From NCBI GenBank assembly GCA_002716165.1, contig PAZT01000022.1, positions 1 to 22,199 of the forward strand: a DNA stretch of 22,199 nt, read 5' to 3'. The notes beneath the pieces were generated by a model. The model saw only the letters and a program-made list of their open reading frames with translations. It made no database searches and was not told where the DNA came from. The position numbers and the translations under genes are program-made. Of the stretch, positions 8,315 through 15,196 are shown piece after piece (the stretch's first letter is position 1; each line of letters opens with the position of its first letter). The DNA is from Deltaproteobacteria bacterium. GTDB lineage: Bacteria; SAR324; NAC60-12.

Positions 8315-8791
8315 CTAGAACTTCCCTAGCTGCCTTAGTCCATCATAAATTACTACAGCCACTGATGAACCAAGATTTAAACTCCTAACACCTTTCTCCC
8401 ACATTGGAACTGTAAAACAACTTTCAGGAAAGCGTTCCATCCATTTTTTCGGCAGGCCAGTAGTTTCTTTTCCAAAAAAAACATAATCTCCTTCTTTTGG
8501 ATTAATTTCAGTGTAAGGTTTGTTATAGTGTACTGATAAAAAATGAAATTGCTTGGAATTAAGTGCTTCAAAAAATTCATCAGCTTTAGGCTTATGCTCC
8601 CAACTTACAAATTGCCAGTAATCCAACCCAGCACGTTTAAGCTTCTTATCTGTTAAATCAAATCCAAGTTTGCCAAGTAGAATTAAATGGCATTTTGTTG
8701 CAGCACAAAGTCTGGCAATATTTCCCGTATTAGGGGGAATTTGTGGTTCATATAGTACTATATTCAGAGGAGGATTGTTATAAAGTTTCAT
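8315..8791 (-). CDS. trmL: tRNA (cytidine/uridine-34 2'-O)-methyltransferase TrmL
   Basis: This 158-residue SPOUT-class methyltransferase methylates the ribose 2'-OH of the wobble base in certain tRNA-Leu species. The three knot motifs are present: IPPNTGNIARLCAAT (from residue 18), DYVFFGKETTGLP, and VRSLNLGSSVAVVIYDGLRQ near the C-terminus. The length matches TrmL, which lacks the extra N-terminal domain of larger SpoU enzymes. It lies upstream of the cobalamin cluster on the same strand but shows no functional link to it. Its TAG stop at 8315 is followed at once by an A8/T7 stretch. A divergent gene starts 215 bp upstream. Confidence 0.93.
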   Translation of the reverse strand: MKLYNNPPLNIVLYEPQIPPNTGNIARLCAATKCHLILLGKLGFDLTDKKLKRAGLDYWQFVSWEHKPKADEFFEALNSKQFHFLSVHYNKPYTEINPKEGDYVFFGKETTGLPKKWMERFPESCFTVPMWEKGVRSLNLGSSVAVVIYDGLRQLGKF

Positions 8792-8833
8792 GTTGACAAG
8801 GTCATATTCGAAATCATTTCTGACTAGGATATT

Positions 8834-8891
8834 TGCATAATTAAAAAAAAATTATTTATATTTATTAAGATTTAATAAAGCCAATTATGCA
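8834..8891. repeat. Nine-base perfect inverted repeat in the trmL/oxidase divergent spacer
   Basis: TGCATAATT at 8834-8842 and AATTATGCA at 8883-8891 are perfect inverted arms 40 bases apart. They lie between divergently transcribed trmL and the FAD-dependent oxidase gene. Spaced arms of this kind could be two binding sites for one regulator. In DNA this AT-rich, a chance match is possible. Confidence 0.3.
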
Positions 8892-8945
8892 GCAAAAAAT
8901 AATAGTTATCAAGACATGCAAAAAGCTATTATCCTAAAAATTTTA

Positions 8946-8983
8946 AGCATTCATAATAACATTTACTGGATAATATTAATGCT
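8946..8983. promoter_or_regulatory. Imperfect inverted repeat just upstream of the oxidase gene (candidate operator)
   Basis: AGCATTCATAATAAC at 8946-8960 and GATAATATTAATGCT at 8969-8983 are inverted copies matching at 12 of 15 positions, with an 8-base centre. The site ends 23 bases before the ATG of the oxidase gene, where a repressor or activator would act, and it includes a TAATAT stretch that could serve as a -10 element. No known regulator family was recognised from the bases. Confidence 0.35.
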
Positions 8984-9006
8984 ATTTGATAAAAACATAC
9001 ATTGAT

Positions 9007-10305
9007 ATGAAAACTTCTTTACTTGCACCAAACTATAAAGACACTCCATACTGGTGGGACCGCACTAAGAGACCTATTCTTGCGCAAATTGACCTACCAA
9101 AGAAGGTGGACGTAGCAATCATAGGTTCAGGGTACACTGGTCTACAAGCCTCAATACAAACTATAAGAAACGGACTAGAGACCTTAGTTTTAGAATCCGA
9201 ACAGGCAGGATGGGGAGGAAGTTCTCGAAATGGCGGTCAGATCAGTACAAGTATAAAACCTAACTTCACAGAGTTGTCCAAGCGCTTTGGTTCTGAACAT
9301 GCGAGGGCTATCCTGCAGGAAGGGGAAAATGCTTTAGAATGGGTAGGAAAATTTATTCAAGAAGAGGGAATCGACTGCGATTTTTTGAAGTCTGGTCGTT
9401 TTCATGGTGCACATACTCCAAATCAGTATCAAATCCTGAAACGTAACTTTGAACAAAATCAGCAGAACTTTGATCCCGAAACACAGTTAATTTCCCCCGC
9501 TGAACAGCATTATGAAATTCGAAGTAATTTTTATCATGGTGGACTGTTGTATCCAAACCACGCCTCTCTTGATCCTGCCCGATATCATCAGGGACTACTG
9601 GACTGTGCATTGAACTGTGGTGTAAAAATTAAGGATAGATGCGCTGTGAGAAAAATTGAAAGGCAAAACGAAGGTTTTTTGCTCTATACCGATTCAGGAA
9701 CATTACAAACTAGGGAATTGGCTGTTAGTACAGGTGGGTACACCGGTTCAGTTACGCCATGGCAGCAAAGACGGATTATACCAATTGGCAGTTACATTAT
9801 CGCCACGGAAGAGTTGGAAGACGGACTGGTGGATCATTTGATTCCAATGAACAGAGTTATAACAGACACTCGTAAGCTGGTAGTTTACTATAGGGCTTCA
9901 CCAGACCGCAAGCGCATACTGTTTGGAGGTAGAGTGTCCCTAAATGAAACTGATCCAAACAAATCCGTTGGTGCCTTACACACCCAACTCACAAAAATAT
10001 TTCCTCAACTGGCAGCAGCAAGAGTTTCTCATTCTTGGATGGGCTTTGTAGGATTTACCTTTGACTTCTTACCCCATACTGGTGTAAAGGACGGGATAAA
10101 TTACTCAATGGGTTACTGCGGTTCTGGTGTATCTCTAGCAAGTTATTTCGGGGCAAAAATGGGTCAAAGAATAGCGGGACTTCCGGAAGGTAAGTCAGCT
10201 CTAGATGACATTTCTTTTCCAACACGTCCACTCTATTTCGGGAATCCTTGGTTTCTAGCTCCTTCCATTTTATTCTACCAACTCAAAGATAGATATTTTA
10301 GTTAA
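9007..10305 (+). CDS. FAD-dependent amine/amino-acid oxidase, PuuB-like (DAO family)
   Basis: This 432-residue flavoprotein begins with a cytosolic N-terminus carrying YWWDRT, then the FAD-binding VDVAIIGSGYTG (34-45) and GWGGSSRNGGQ (68-78). A DAO substrate domain follows, ending in SWMGFVGFTFDFLPHTG and MGYCGSGVSLASYFGAKMG. This layout matches gamma-glutamylputrescine oxidase (PuuB) and relatives that oxidise a secondary or primary amine and form hydrogen peroxide. No puuA, puuC or puuD is nearby, so the substrate is open. The ATG at 9007 is preferred over an in-frame TTG at 8986 that would add seven residues. The gene stands alone, divergent from trmL and convergent with ddl. Confidence 0.82.
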   Translation: MKTSLLAPNYKDTPYWWDRTKRPILAQIDLPKKVDVAIIGSGYTGLQASIQTIRNGLETLVLESEQAGWGGSSRNGGQISTSIKPNFTELSKRFGSEHARAILQEGENALEWVGKFIQEEGIDCDFLKSGRFHGAHTPNQYQILKRNFEQNQQNFDPETQLISPAEQHYEIRSNFYHGGLLYPNHASLDPARYHQGLLDCALNCGVKIKDRCAVRKIERQNEGFLLYTDSGTLQTRELAVSTGGYTGSVTPWQQRRIIPIGSYIIATEELEDGLVDHLIPMNRVITDTRKLVVYYRASPDRKRILFGGRVSLNETDPNKSVGALHTQLTKIFPQLAAARVSHSWMGFVGFTFDFLPHTGVKDGINYSMGYCGSGVSLASYFGAKMGQRIAGLPEGKSALDDISFPTRPLYFGNPWFLAPSILFYQLKDRYFS

Positions 10306-10423
10306 ACATCAAAAGTAACCTAAAAAAAGGACCTATGCCAATCTAAAAAAGTTGTAGATTTTAATGTAGCTAATAAAAAAGCATTTAACTTTCTCTGAGC
10401 AGATCGCAATTATATATTATTTT

Positions 10424-11470
10424 TCATTCCAAAGCTAAATCAATCAGGCTTTCAAGCAAGTCTGGATATGACAATCCCGATGCTTCCCAAAGTTTTGGAT
10501 ACATACTGATATTTGTGAACCCAGGCAGAGTGTTTATTTCGTTGAGGATAAACGTGTTGTCACTTTTAAGAAAAAAATCAATTCTAGCCATTCCTCGGCA
10601 TTCAGTAACCTGAAAAGCCTCGACTGCAGTTTGACGAATATTTCTTGACACGTCCAAATCTATGTCTGCAGGGACAATTAAATCTGCTCCTCTTTCATCT
10701 ACGTACTTAGCTTCGTAGGAATAAAACTCATATGCAGGTGTAATTTCTCCAAGAACAGAAGCTGCTTCAGGAGAATCATTGCCAAGGACAGAACATTCTA
10801 TTTCTCGTCCTGAAACTGATTCCTCAACTAGGACTTTACTGTCTGCAGCAAATGCTTCACGCAATGCCTCAAAATATTCTTTGGATGATCTGACCTTTGA
10901 TACTCCCAATGACGAACCCTCCCTGCATGGCTTGACAAATAAAGTTTCTCCCAGATTCTGAACCGCATCTTCAAACCTCAATTCTTCAGGTTTGCGTAAC
11001 ATTTGGTATTTAGCAATTGGTATCCCATATTCTCTAAGCAACCTTTTTGTCACATCCTTGTCCATGCAAATTGCAGATCCGTAAACATCAGCTCCAACAT
11101 AAGGTTTTCCAAAAATTTCAAGCAGTCCCTGCAATGCTCCGTCTTCTCCATGCTTGCCGTGAGTAATTGGGAAGAAAACATCAACTTCAGAAATAATATC
11201 TGATGATTCCCCCTGCTTTTTAAGGTTTCTTTGCGGAAATCTGACAGGAAATTCGGTGTCAAAACTAACTTTACGAACATTTTCTACATTTTTCAAAAAA
11301 CTTTCATGGTTTCCTAAATACCAGCTTCCATTTTTGTCAATGCCGACTAGCAAAACATTAAATTTTTCGCGGCTCAAAGCAGCCTGTATATTATATGCTG
11401 AGATCAGAGATACTTCATGTTCACCACTGGTTCCTCCACAAATCAGTCCAATAGTGATTTTTTTTGTCAT
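10424..11470 (-). CDS. ddl: D-alanine--D-alanine ligase
   Basis: This 348-residue ATP-grasp enzyme joins two D-alanines for peptidoglycan precursors. It has ICGGTSGEHEVSLISAYN near the N-terminus, HGKHGEDGALQGLLE, KPCREGSSLGVSKV (ATP site), FYSYEAKYVD and EINTLPGFTNISMYP. The FYSYEAKY loop is the D-Ala-D-Ala form rather than the D-lactate (Van-type) form. The ATG at 11470 is chosen because it gives the standard MTKKITIGL start and sits one base after the aspS stop. A longer frame from 11518 would lie inside aspS and is unlikely. Translation is probably coupled to aspS. The pairing with aspS is unusual, since ddl often sits with mur or fts genes. Confidence 0.94.
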   Translation of the reverse strand: MTKKITIGLICGGTSGEHEVSLISAYNIQAALSREKFNVLLVGIDKNGSWYLGNHESFLKNVENVRKVSFDTEFPVRFPQRNLKKQGESSDIISEVDVFFPITHGKHGEDGALQGLLEIFGKPYVGADVYGSAICMDKDVTKRLLREYGIPIAKYQMLRKPEELRFEDAVQNLGETLFVKPCREGSSLGVSKVRSSKEYFEALREAFAADSKVLVEESVSGREIECSVLGNDSPEAASVLGEITPAYEFYSYEAKYVDERGADLIVPADIDLDVSRNIRQTAVEAFQVTECRGMARIDFFLKSDNTFILNEINTLPGFTNISMYPKLWEASGLSYPDLLESLIDLALE

Positions 11471-11471
11471 T

Positions 11472-13256
11472 TCACTCTGCCTGCTGAGCTGAAGCTTTAA
11501 CTCTGATATACAGCTCATCTAGCTGCTCAATATCAACAGCTGAAGGAGCTTCTGTCATTAAACAGCCTGCTTTCTGTGTCTTTGGGAAAGCGATCACGTC
11601 TCTGATAGAATCAGTTTTAAGAAGGAACATCATTATCCTATCGAATCCAAGTGCAATACCCCCATGAGGGGGAGCTCCGTAAGTAAGGGCTTCCATCAAG
11701 AAGCCAAATTTGTTTTTCATATCTTGCTCAGAAAGATTCAGTAAACTAAAACCTTTTTGCTGTACATCCTTTCTATGAATCCTGATACTTCCTCCACCTA
11801 ACTCAACACCATTTAATACGACATCATATGCAAGTGAACGGATTTTTTCAGGAGCATTATCCCCAAATTTTTCAAGATCATCTAGATCTGGCATTGTGAA
11901 AGGATGGTGGCTTGATGTATAACTTTTTTCTTCATCACTGTATTCGAAAAGAGGAAAATCAGTCACCCATACAAAGCGAAACTCATTTTGATCAACCAAA
12001 CCGCGGCGATTTGCTATTTCTTTACGCAAATTACCAAGTGTGTCGTAAACAATCTTTTCCTTATCAGCACAAAATAGAACCAAATCTCCCTCATTTAAAC
12101 CAACTCTCTCTTCGAGCATCTTTTTTTGAACATCTGTGAAAAATTTGCCAATTGGAGACTGCCAACCGTCTTGATATTTTTTTATCCATGCCATGCCTTT
12201 GGCTCCAAATATTTTTGAAAATTCAGTCAAGTCATCTAATTCTTTTCGGGAAAATTCTGCTCCACCGGGCACACAAATCGCTTTTACAATACCACCTTTT
12301 TCAACAACTTCATTAAAAACACGTAACTCACATTCAGATGCAATATCTGAAATATCTCTAAGTTTCAATTCAAAGCGAATGTCTGGAGCGTCAGAACCAT
12401 AGTCTTCCATAGCCTGCTTGTAAGTAAGTCGTGGAAAAGGTGATACAATTTCCAATCCCATAATTTCTTTGAACAGTTTAGCCATCAAGCCTTCAGTTAG
12501 CTCAAATATCTCTTCAGGATCTGTGAAACTCAGTTCTAGATCAATTTGAGTAAATTCAGGCTGACGGTTACCACGCAAATCTTCATCTCTGAAGCATCTT
12601 GCTAACTGCATATAGCGATCATATCCGCTTATCATTAACAATTGTTTGAACAGCTGTGGTGACTGAGGCAAAGCATAAAATAACCCTGGATTTACTCTGG
12701 AAGGGACCAAATAATCTCGCGCACCTTCTGGAGTAGATTTGGTAAGAATAGGAGTTTCAATTTCAAAAAATCTATGACTGGTATAATATTCTCGTACTAT
12801 TTGCAATGCCTTGGAGCGTAACATTAAATTATTTTGTAATTTAGGATCCCTCATATCAAGAAAGCGGAAGGTCAATCTTAATTTTTCATCAACATTGCTG
12901 CGGTTTTCCAAAACATAAGGAGGTGTCTGGGACTGGTTAAGTATATCTAATTGCTGAACCAGAATTTCTATTTGGCCGGTCGGTAATTTAGAATTTATGT
13001 TTCCTTCAAGGCGATGCTCAACCTTGCCTTTAACGGCTAGCACGAATTCACCACGGATTGAGTCTGCCAAATTGTGCGCGGGTACACTAATTTCCTTCTT
13101 GAAAACAACTTGAGTTATGCCTGTATAATCTCGCAGATCAATAAATATGACTCCACCATGATCTCGCCTAGTTTGACACCAGCCTGCCAAAATAACTTCC
13201 TTACCAATATTTTCTTCACGCAAATCTCCACAAAAATGTGTTCTTTTCAAATCCAT
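11472..13256 (-). CDS. aspS: Aspartate--tRNA ligase, probably non-discriminating (Asp/Asn)
   Basis: This 594-residue bacterial-type AspRS attaches aspartate to tRNA. The N-terminal OB-fold anticodon domain (to about 105) carries GWCQTRRDHGG. The class II catalytic core has QSPQLFKQLLM (198-208), RCFRDEDLR (220-228) and motif 3 GGIALGFDRIMMFLL. The bacterial GAD insertion lies at about 285-415. His33 and Gly85 match the His/Gly pair associated with non-discriminating enzymes such as that of Pseudomonas aeruginosa, which also aspartylate tRNA-Asn for the GatCAB route. That reading is from memory of the family, and gatCAB or asnS is not in the window. The start ATG at 13256 gives MDLKRTHFCGDL, the normal N-terminus. 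ddl follows with a one-base gap. Confidence 0.95.
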   Translation of the reverse strand: MDLKRTHFCGDLREENIGKEVILAGWCQTRRDHGGVIFIDLRDYTGITQVVFKKEISVPAHNLADSIRGEFVLAVKGKVEHRLEGNINSKLPTGQIEILVQQLDILNQSQTPPYVLENRSNVDEKLRLTFRFLDMRDPKLQNNLMLRSKALQIVREYYTSHRFFEIETPILTKSTPEGARDYLVPSRVNPGLFYALPQSPQLFKQLLMISGYDRYMQLARCFRDEDLRGNRQPEFTQIDLELSFTDPEEIFELTEGLMAKLFKEIMGLEIVSPFPRLTYKQAMEDYGSDAPDIRFELKLRDISDIASECELRVFNEVVEKGGIVKAICVPGGAEFSRKELDDLTEFSKIFGAKGMAWIKKYQDGWQSPIGKFFTDVQKKMLEERVGLNEGDLVLFCADKEKIVYDTLGNLRKEIANRRGLVDQNEFRFVWVTDFPLFEYSDEEKSYTSSHHPFTMPDLDDLEKFGDNAPEKIRSLAYDVVLNGVELGGGSIRIHRKDVQQKGFSLLNLSEQDMKNKFGFLMEALTYGAPPHGGIALGFDRIMMFLLKTDSIRDVIAFPKTQKAGCLMTEAPSAVDIEQLDELYIRVKASAQQAE

Positions 13257-13806
13257 TTTCTTAATTCTTGAACTAAATATACATTATTAACAATTAGTTA
13301 ACTTTAACAAATATTTGCCTTAAATTTTTAGATATAAACTTTTTTCTGCCGTCAGGGACCAAACTTTATTAAAGTAAATTTATAGATGTCTCCAAGCAAT
13401 GAAAACACAATCATACAATTTTTAGATATAAACGGGGTGATTAAATTATTTGTTTTTGAAAATGTACTCCAAATTTTTTACTTAATAAAGAATAATCTAT
13501 GGGGCTTTATTTTAATGCAAATCTTATTATGAAGACAAAAAAGTCTGCAACAAGTTATGAAAAATAGCATAATTGTTCCGCAAAAAACAGGGATAATTGA
13601 CGGGATGTTATGATATTTTCATAGCGTCATACAACTCAAAGGTTTAAATATACTAACCTTTTTAAAATAATTTAAAATATTTTCTGATTAATTTAGGTAA
13701 TGATTGATTATAAACAAGGAAGGATAATTTGTTGGATTGCAAATAATGAAAAAAATGCTCCTTTAATAAAAACAAATTTTACTTTAAAATGGAAATATTT
13801 CAATTA
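13257..13806. other. 550-bp AT-rich spacer between fliE and aspS
   Basis: The spacer must hold the aspS promoter and the end of the flgB-flgC-fliE transcript. I found no convincing gene: the frames are short or overlap fliE in antisense. Visible small structures are two copies of a 17-base repeat, a palindrome ACTTTA-T-TAAAGT at 13363-13375, TTAAC-N5-GTTAA at 13288-13302 near the aspS start, and an AAAGGTT/AACCTTT inverted pair at 13638-13661. No structure has the GC stem and T run of a standard terminator. Confidence 0.6.
13323..13433. repeat. 17-base direct repeat, two copies 94 bp apart, upstream of aspS
   Basis: AATTTTTAGATATAAAC occurs exactly at 13323-13339 and again at 13417-13433. 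A perfect 13-base palindrome (ACTTTA-T-TAAAGT, 13363-13375) lies between them. An exact 17-base match is uncommon even in AT-rich DNA. The 94-bp spacing is about nine helical turns, so a regulator could contact both on one face. The function is unknown. Confidence 0.6.
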
Positions 13807-14109
13807 CTATACCTGCATCCGCATCACTTCCTCATAAGCGCTTACAAGTTTATTGCGGATTTGTAGCATTAGACGCATAGATAGCTCTGCTTTTTCCAAA
13901 GCAAGCATGGTTCCATGAATATCCTTATTTTCTGTAACCAAAAGCTCTACCTTTTTTGCTTCTGCATTAAACTGCTGTTGATTTACTTCTTGAAGTAGTT
14001 TTTCAAAAGTCCCTTTTAAACTTTCGCCATCAACCGCTTGCTTTAGATCTTCATTCCATGTCTTTAACCCAGTTACTTGAGGAGCAATAGAGGGTAATTT
14101 TATGTTCAT
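13807..14109 (-). CDS. fliE: Flagellar hook-basal body complex protein FliE
   Basis: This 100-residue FliE links the MS ring to the proximal rod in the flagellar basal body. The C-terminal half matches the family: MLALEKAELSMRLMLQIRNK followed by LVSAYEEVMRMQV, the conserved end. The N-terminal half is variable, as is usual. It is the last gene of a flgB-flgC-fliE operon and begins 56 bases after flgC. No fliF follows, unlike in many bacteria where fliF comes next. Confidence 0.95.
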   Translation of the reverse strand: MNIKLPSIAPQVTGLKTWNEDLKQAVDGESLKGTFEKLLQEVNQQQFNAEAKKVELLVTENKDIHGTMLALEKAELSMRLMLQIRNKLVSAYEEVMRMQV

Positions 14110-14165
14110 AGGTTTTTACTTTAATTATTTCTTATAGTTTAGCTCATCACAAAAAAATTAAATCC

Positions 14166-14615
14166 CTAAACATTACGTCCCATGTCTAGAGCAGATTGTG
14201 CCATATTCTTAGTAGCATTAAAAGCAGCAGTATTAGCTTCATAGGATCGTGATGCTTCCATGAGACTAACCATTTCTTCCATCATATTGACATTAGGCAT
14301 AGCTACATAACCTTCTTCATTTGCATCTGGGTGACCGGGCTCATATCGCAATATTGGAGCTCTGTTGTCTTGAGAAATTCCTACTACCTTTACTTCTGTA
14401 GCAGTATCCAATGACCGTTCCTGAGAGCGTAATTCTTCTTCAAAGGTGCGATCGTTTGAAACTGCTGCAAGAGTAACTATTCTTCGACGATAAGGACCCC
14501 CATCAGGAGTACGGGTTGTATTAGCGTTTGCAATGTTTTCTGAAATAGTGTTTACCCTTTGCCTTTGTGCTGCCATACCGGAAACACTTACATTAAAAGA
14601 AGATATAAAACTCAT
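14166..14615 (-). CDS. flgC: Flagellar basal-body rod protein FlgC
   Basis: This 149-residue proximal rod protein has the N-terminal MSFISSFNVSVSGMAAQRQR helix, then SENIANANTTRTPDGGPYRR, the family signature. The C-terminal EGYVAMPNVNMMEEMVSLME and SYEANTAAFNATKNMAQSAL segments form the coiled-coil partner of the N-terminal helix. The length is typical for FlgC, which is exported by the flagellar type III system without a cleaved signal. The ATG overlaps the flgB stop by one base (TAATG), so translation is coupled. Confidence 0.96.
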   Translation of the reverse strand: MSFISSFNVSVSGMAAQRQRVNTISENIANANTTRTPDGGPYRRRIVTLAAVSNDRTFEEELRSQERSLDTATEVKVVGISQDNRAPILRYEPGHPDANEEGYVAMPNVNMMEEMVSLMEASRSYEANTAAFNATKNMAQSALDMGRNV

Positions 14616-15022
14616 TAGCGCCCTTCTGTTATTGCTGTTTTAAGCATCCGGAATTGGTGTGTAAGCATCCTTATACTAGCATTATACATCAACTGGTTTT
14701 CAGACATTTTTGCCATTTCACGATCCAAGTCTACTGTATTACCATCAAAGTCTGGATAGGGAGATGCGCTTTGGATTCTCTGTCCCTTGACTAGTTCAAG
14801 AGGTGGAGTATTGCGGCCATCAAAATGTTTTGGATCTGTAGTTCTGAGTAAACCTGGCTTTTCAGCATGAAGCGCTTTCTCCAAACTTTCTTCAAAAACC
14901 ATATCCTCAGCTTTGTAGCCAGGAGTGTCTTTATTGGCAATATTAGAAGTTAGAAGATCCTGCCTCTGCGATCTAAAATCCAGTGTCTTATGAAGCAAAG
15001 TGAAAATTTTACTTTCAAACAT
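14615..15022 (-). CDS. flgB: Flagellar basal-body rod protein FlgB
   Basis: This 135-residue rod protein has an N-terminal helix, MFESKIFTLLHKTLDFRSQR, followed by LLTSNIANKDTPGYKAEDM, the flagellar rod signature. The C-terminal DLDREMAKMSENQLMYNASI segment and MLTHQFRMLKTAI follow the family pattern. The ATG at 15022 is preferred because FlgB proteins normally start just before this helix. An in-frame TTG at 15052 would add ten residues. It is the first gene of the operon, and a sigma-54 type promoter lies about 60-77 bases upstream. Confidence 0.94.
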   Translation of the reverse strand: MFESKIFTLLHKTLDFRSQRQDLLTSNIANKDTPGYKAEDMVFEESLEKALHAEKPGLLRTTDPKHFDGRNTPPLELVKGQRIQSASPYPDFDGNTVDLDREMAKMSENQLMYNASIRMLTHQFRMLKTAITEGR

Positions 15023-15082
15023 ACTTCTTTTGAAACTATTCAAAGTGAACAATTAACCTAAAAAATTTATTATCCTGAAAAT

Positions 15083-15099
15083 GCAATCTAAGGGCCAAT
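15083..15099 (-). promoter_or_regulatory. Sigma-54 (RpoN) -24/-12 promoter for flgB-flgC-fliE
   Basis: Read on the minus strand the bases are TTGGCCCTTAGATTGCA. This fits the TGGCAC-N5-TTGCA consensus with one mismatch (TGGCCC) and has the invariant GG and GC pairs exactly ten bases apart. The predicted start of transcription is near 15072, giving a 50-base leader to the ATG at 15022. Sigma-54 control of early and middle flagellar genes is common in flagellated bacteria. No enhancer site was identified. Confidence 0.65.
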
Positions 15100-15119
15100 C
15101 AATTCATTTTTTCTTTTGT

Positions 15120-15166
15120 TCATAAGCATTGCGATCTACTTGCTTTTTTTATAATTCTGCTTATGA
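15120..15166. repeat. Nine-base inverted repeat flanking the argH promoter (candidate operator)
   Basis: TCATAAGCA at 15120-15128 and TGCTTATGA at 15158-15166 are perfect inverted arms. They bracket the -35/-10 region predicted for argH, and the right arm covers its start point. The arm centres are 38 bases apart. The arms do not resemble an ArgR box, so I do not propose arginine control. Confidence 0.4.
15129..15155 (+). promoter_or_regulatory. Sigma-70 type promoter for argH
   Basis: TATAAT at 15150-15155 is a perfect -10 match. TTGCGA at 15129-15134 can be the -35 with a 15-base spacer, which is short. Transcription would start near 15162, about 35 bases before the ATG at 15197. Confidence 0.4.
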
Positions 15167-15196
15167 TTAAGACCATAAAAAAATTCAAAATTAAAT

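Noticed and set aside
8986..9006. TTG start that would lengthen the amine oxidase by seven residues
   Set aside because: The ATG at 9007 is the more usual codon, and neither has a better ribosome site. The extra residues show no family pattern.
10340..10360. AATCTA/TAGATT hairpin between the oxidase gene and ddl
   Set aside because: A six-pair AT-only stem with a nine-base loop is within chance for this base composition.
11471..11518. A longer ddl start inside the aspS gene
   Set aside because: The 16 extra residues overlap aspS coding and do not resemble Ddl. The ATG at 11470 gives the normal start.
13638..13661. AAAGGTT/AACCTTT inverted pair as the fliE terminator
   Set aside because: The U-rich side is on the plus-strand transcript, while fliE is on the minus strand, and the loop is long.
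13700..13850. A short plus-strand frame starting in the fliE-aspS spacer
   Set aside because: It runs into the antisense of fliE, has no ribosome site, and encodes no recognisable domain.
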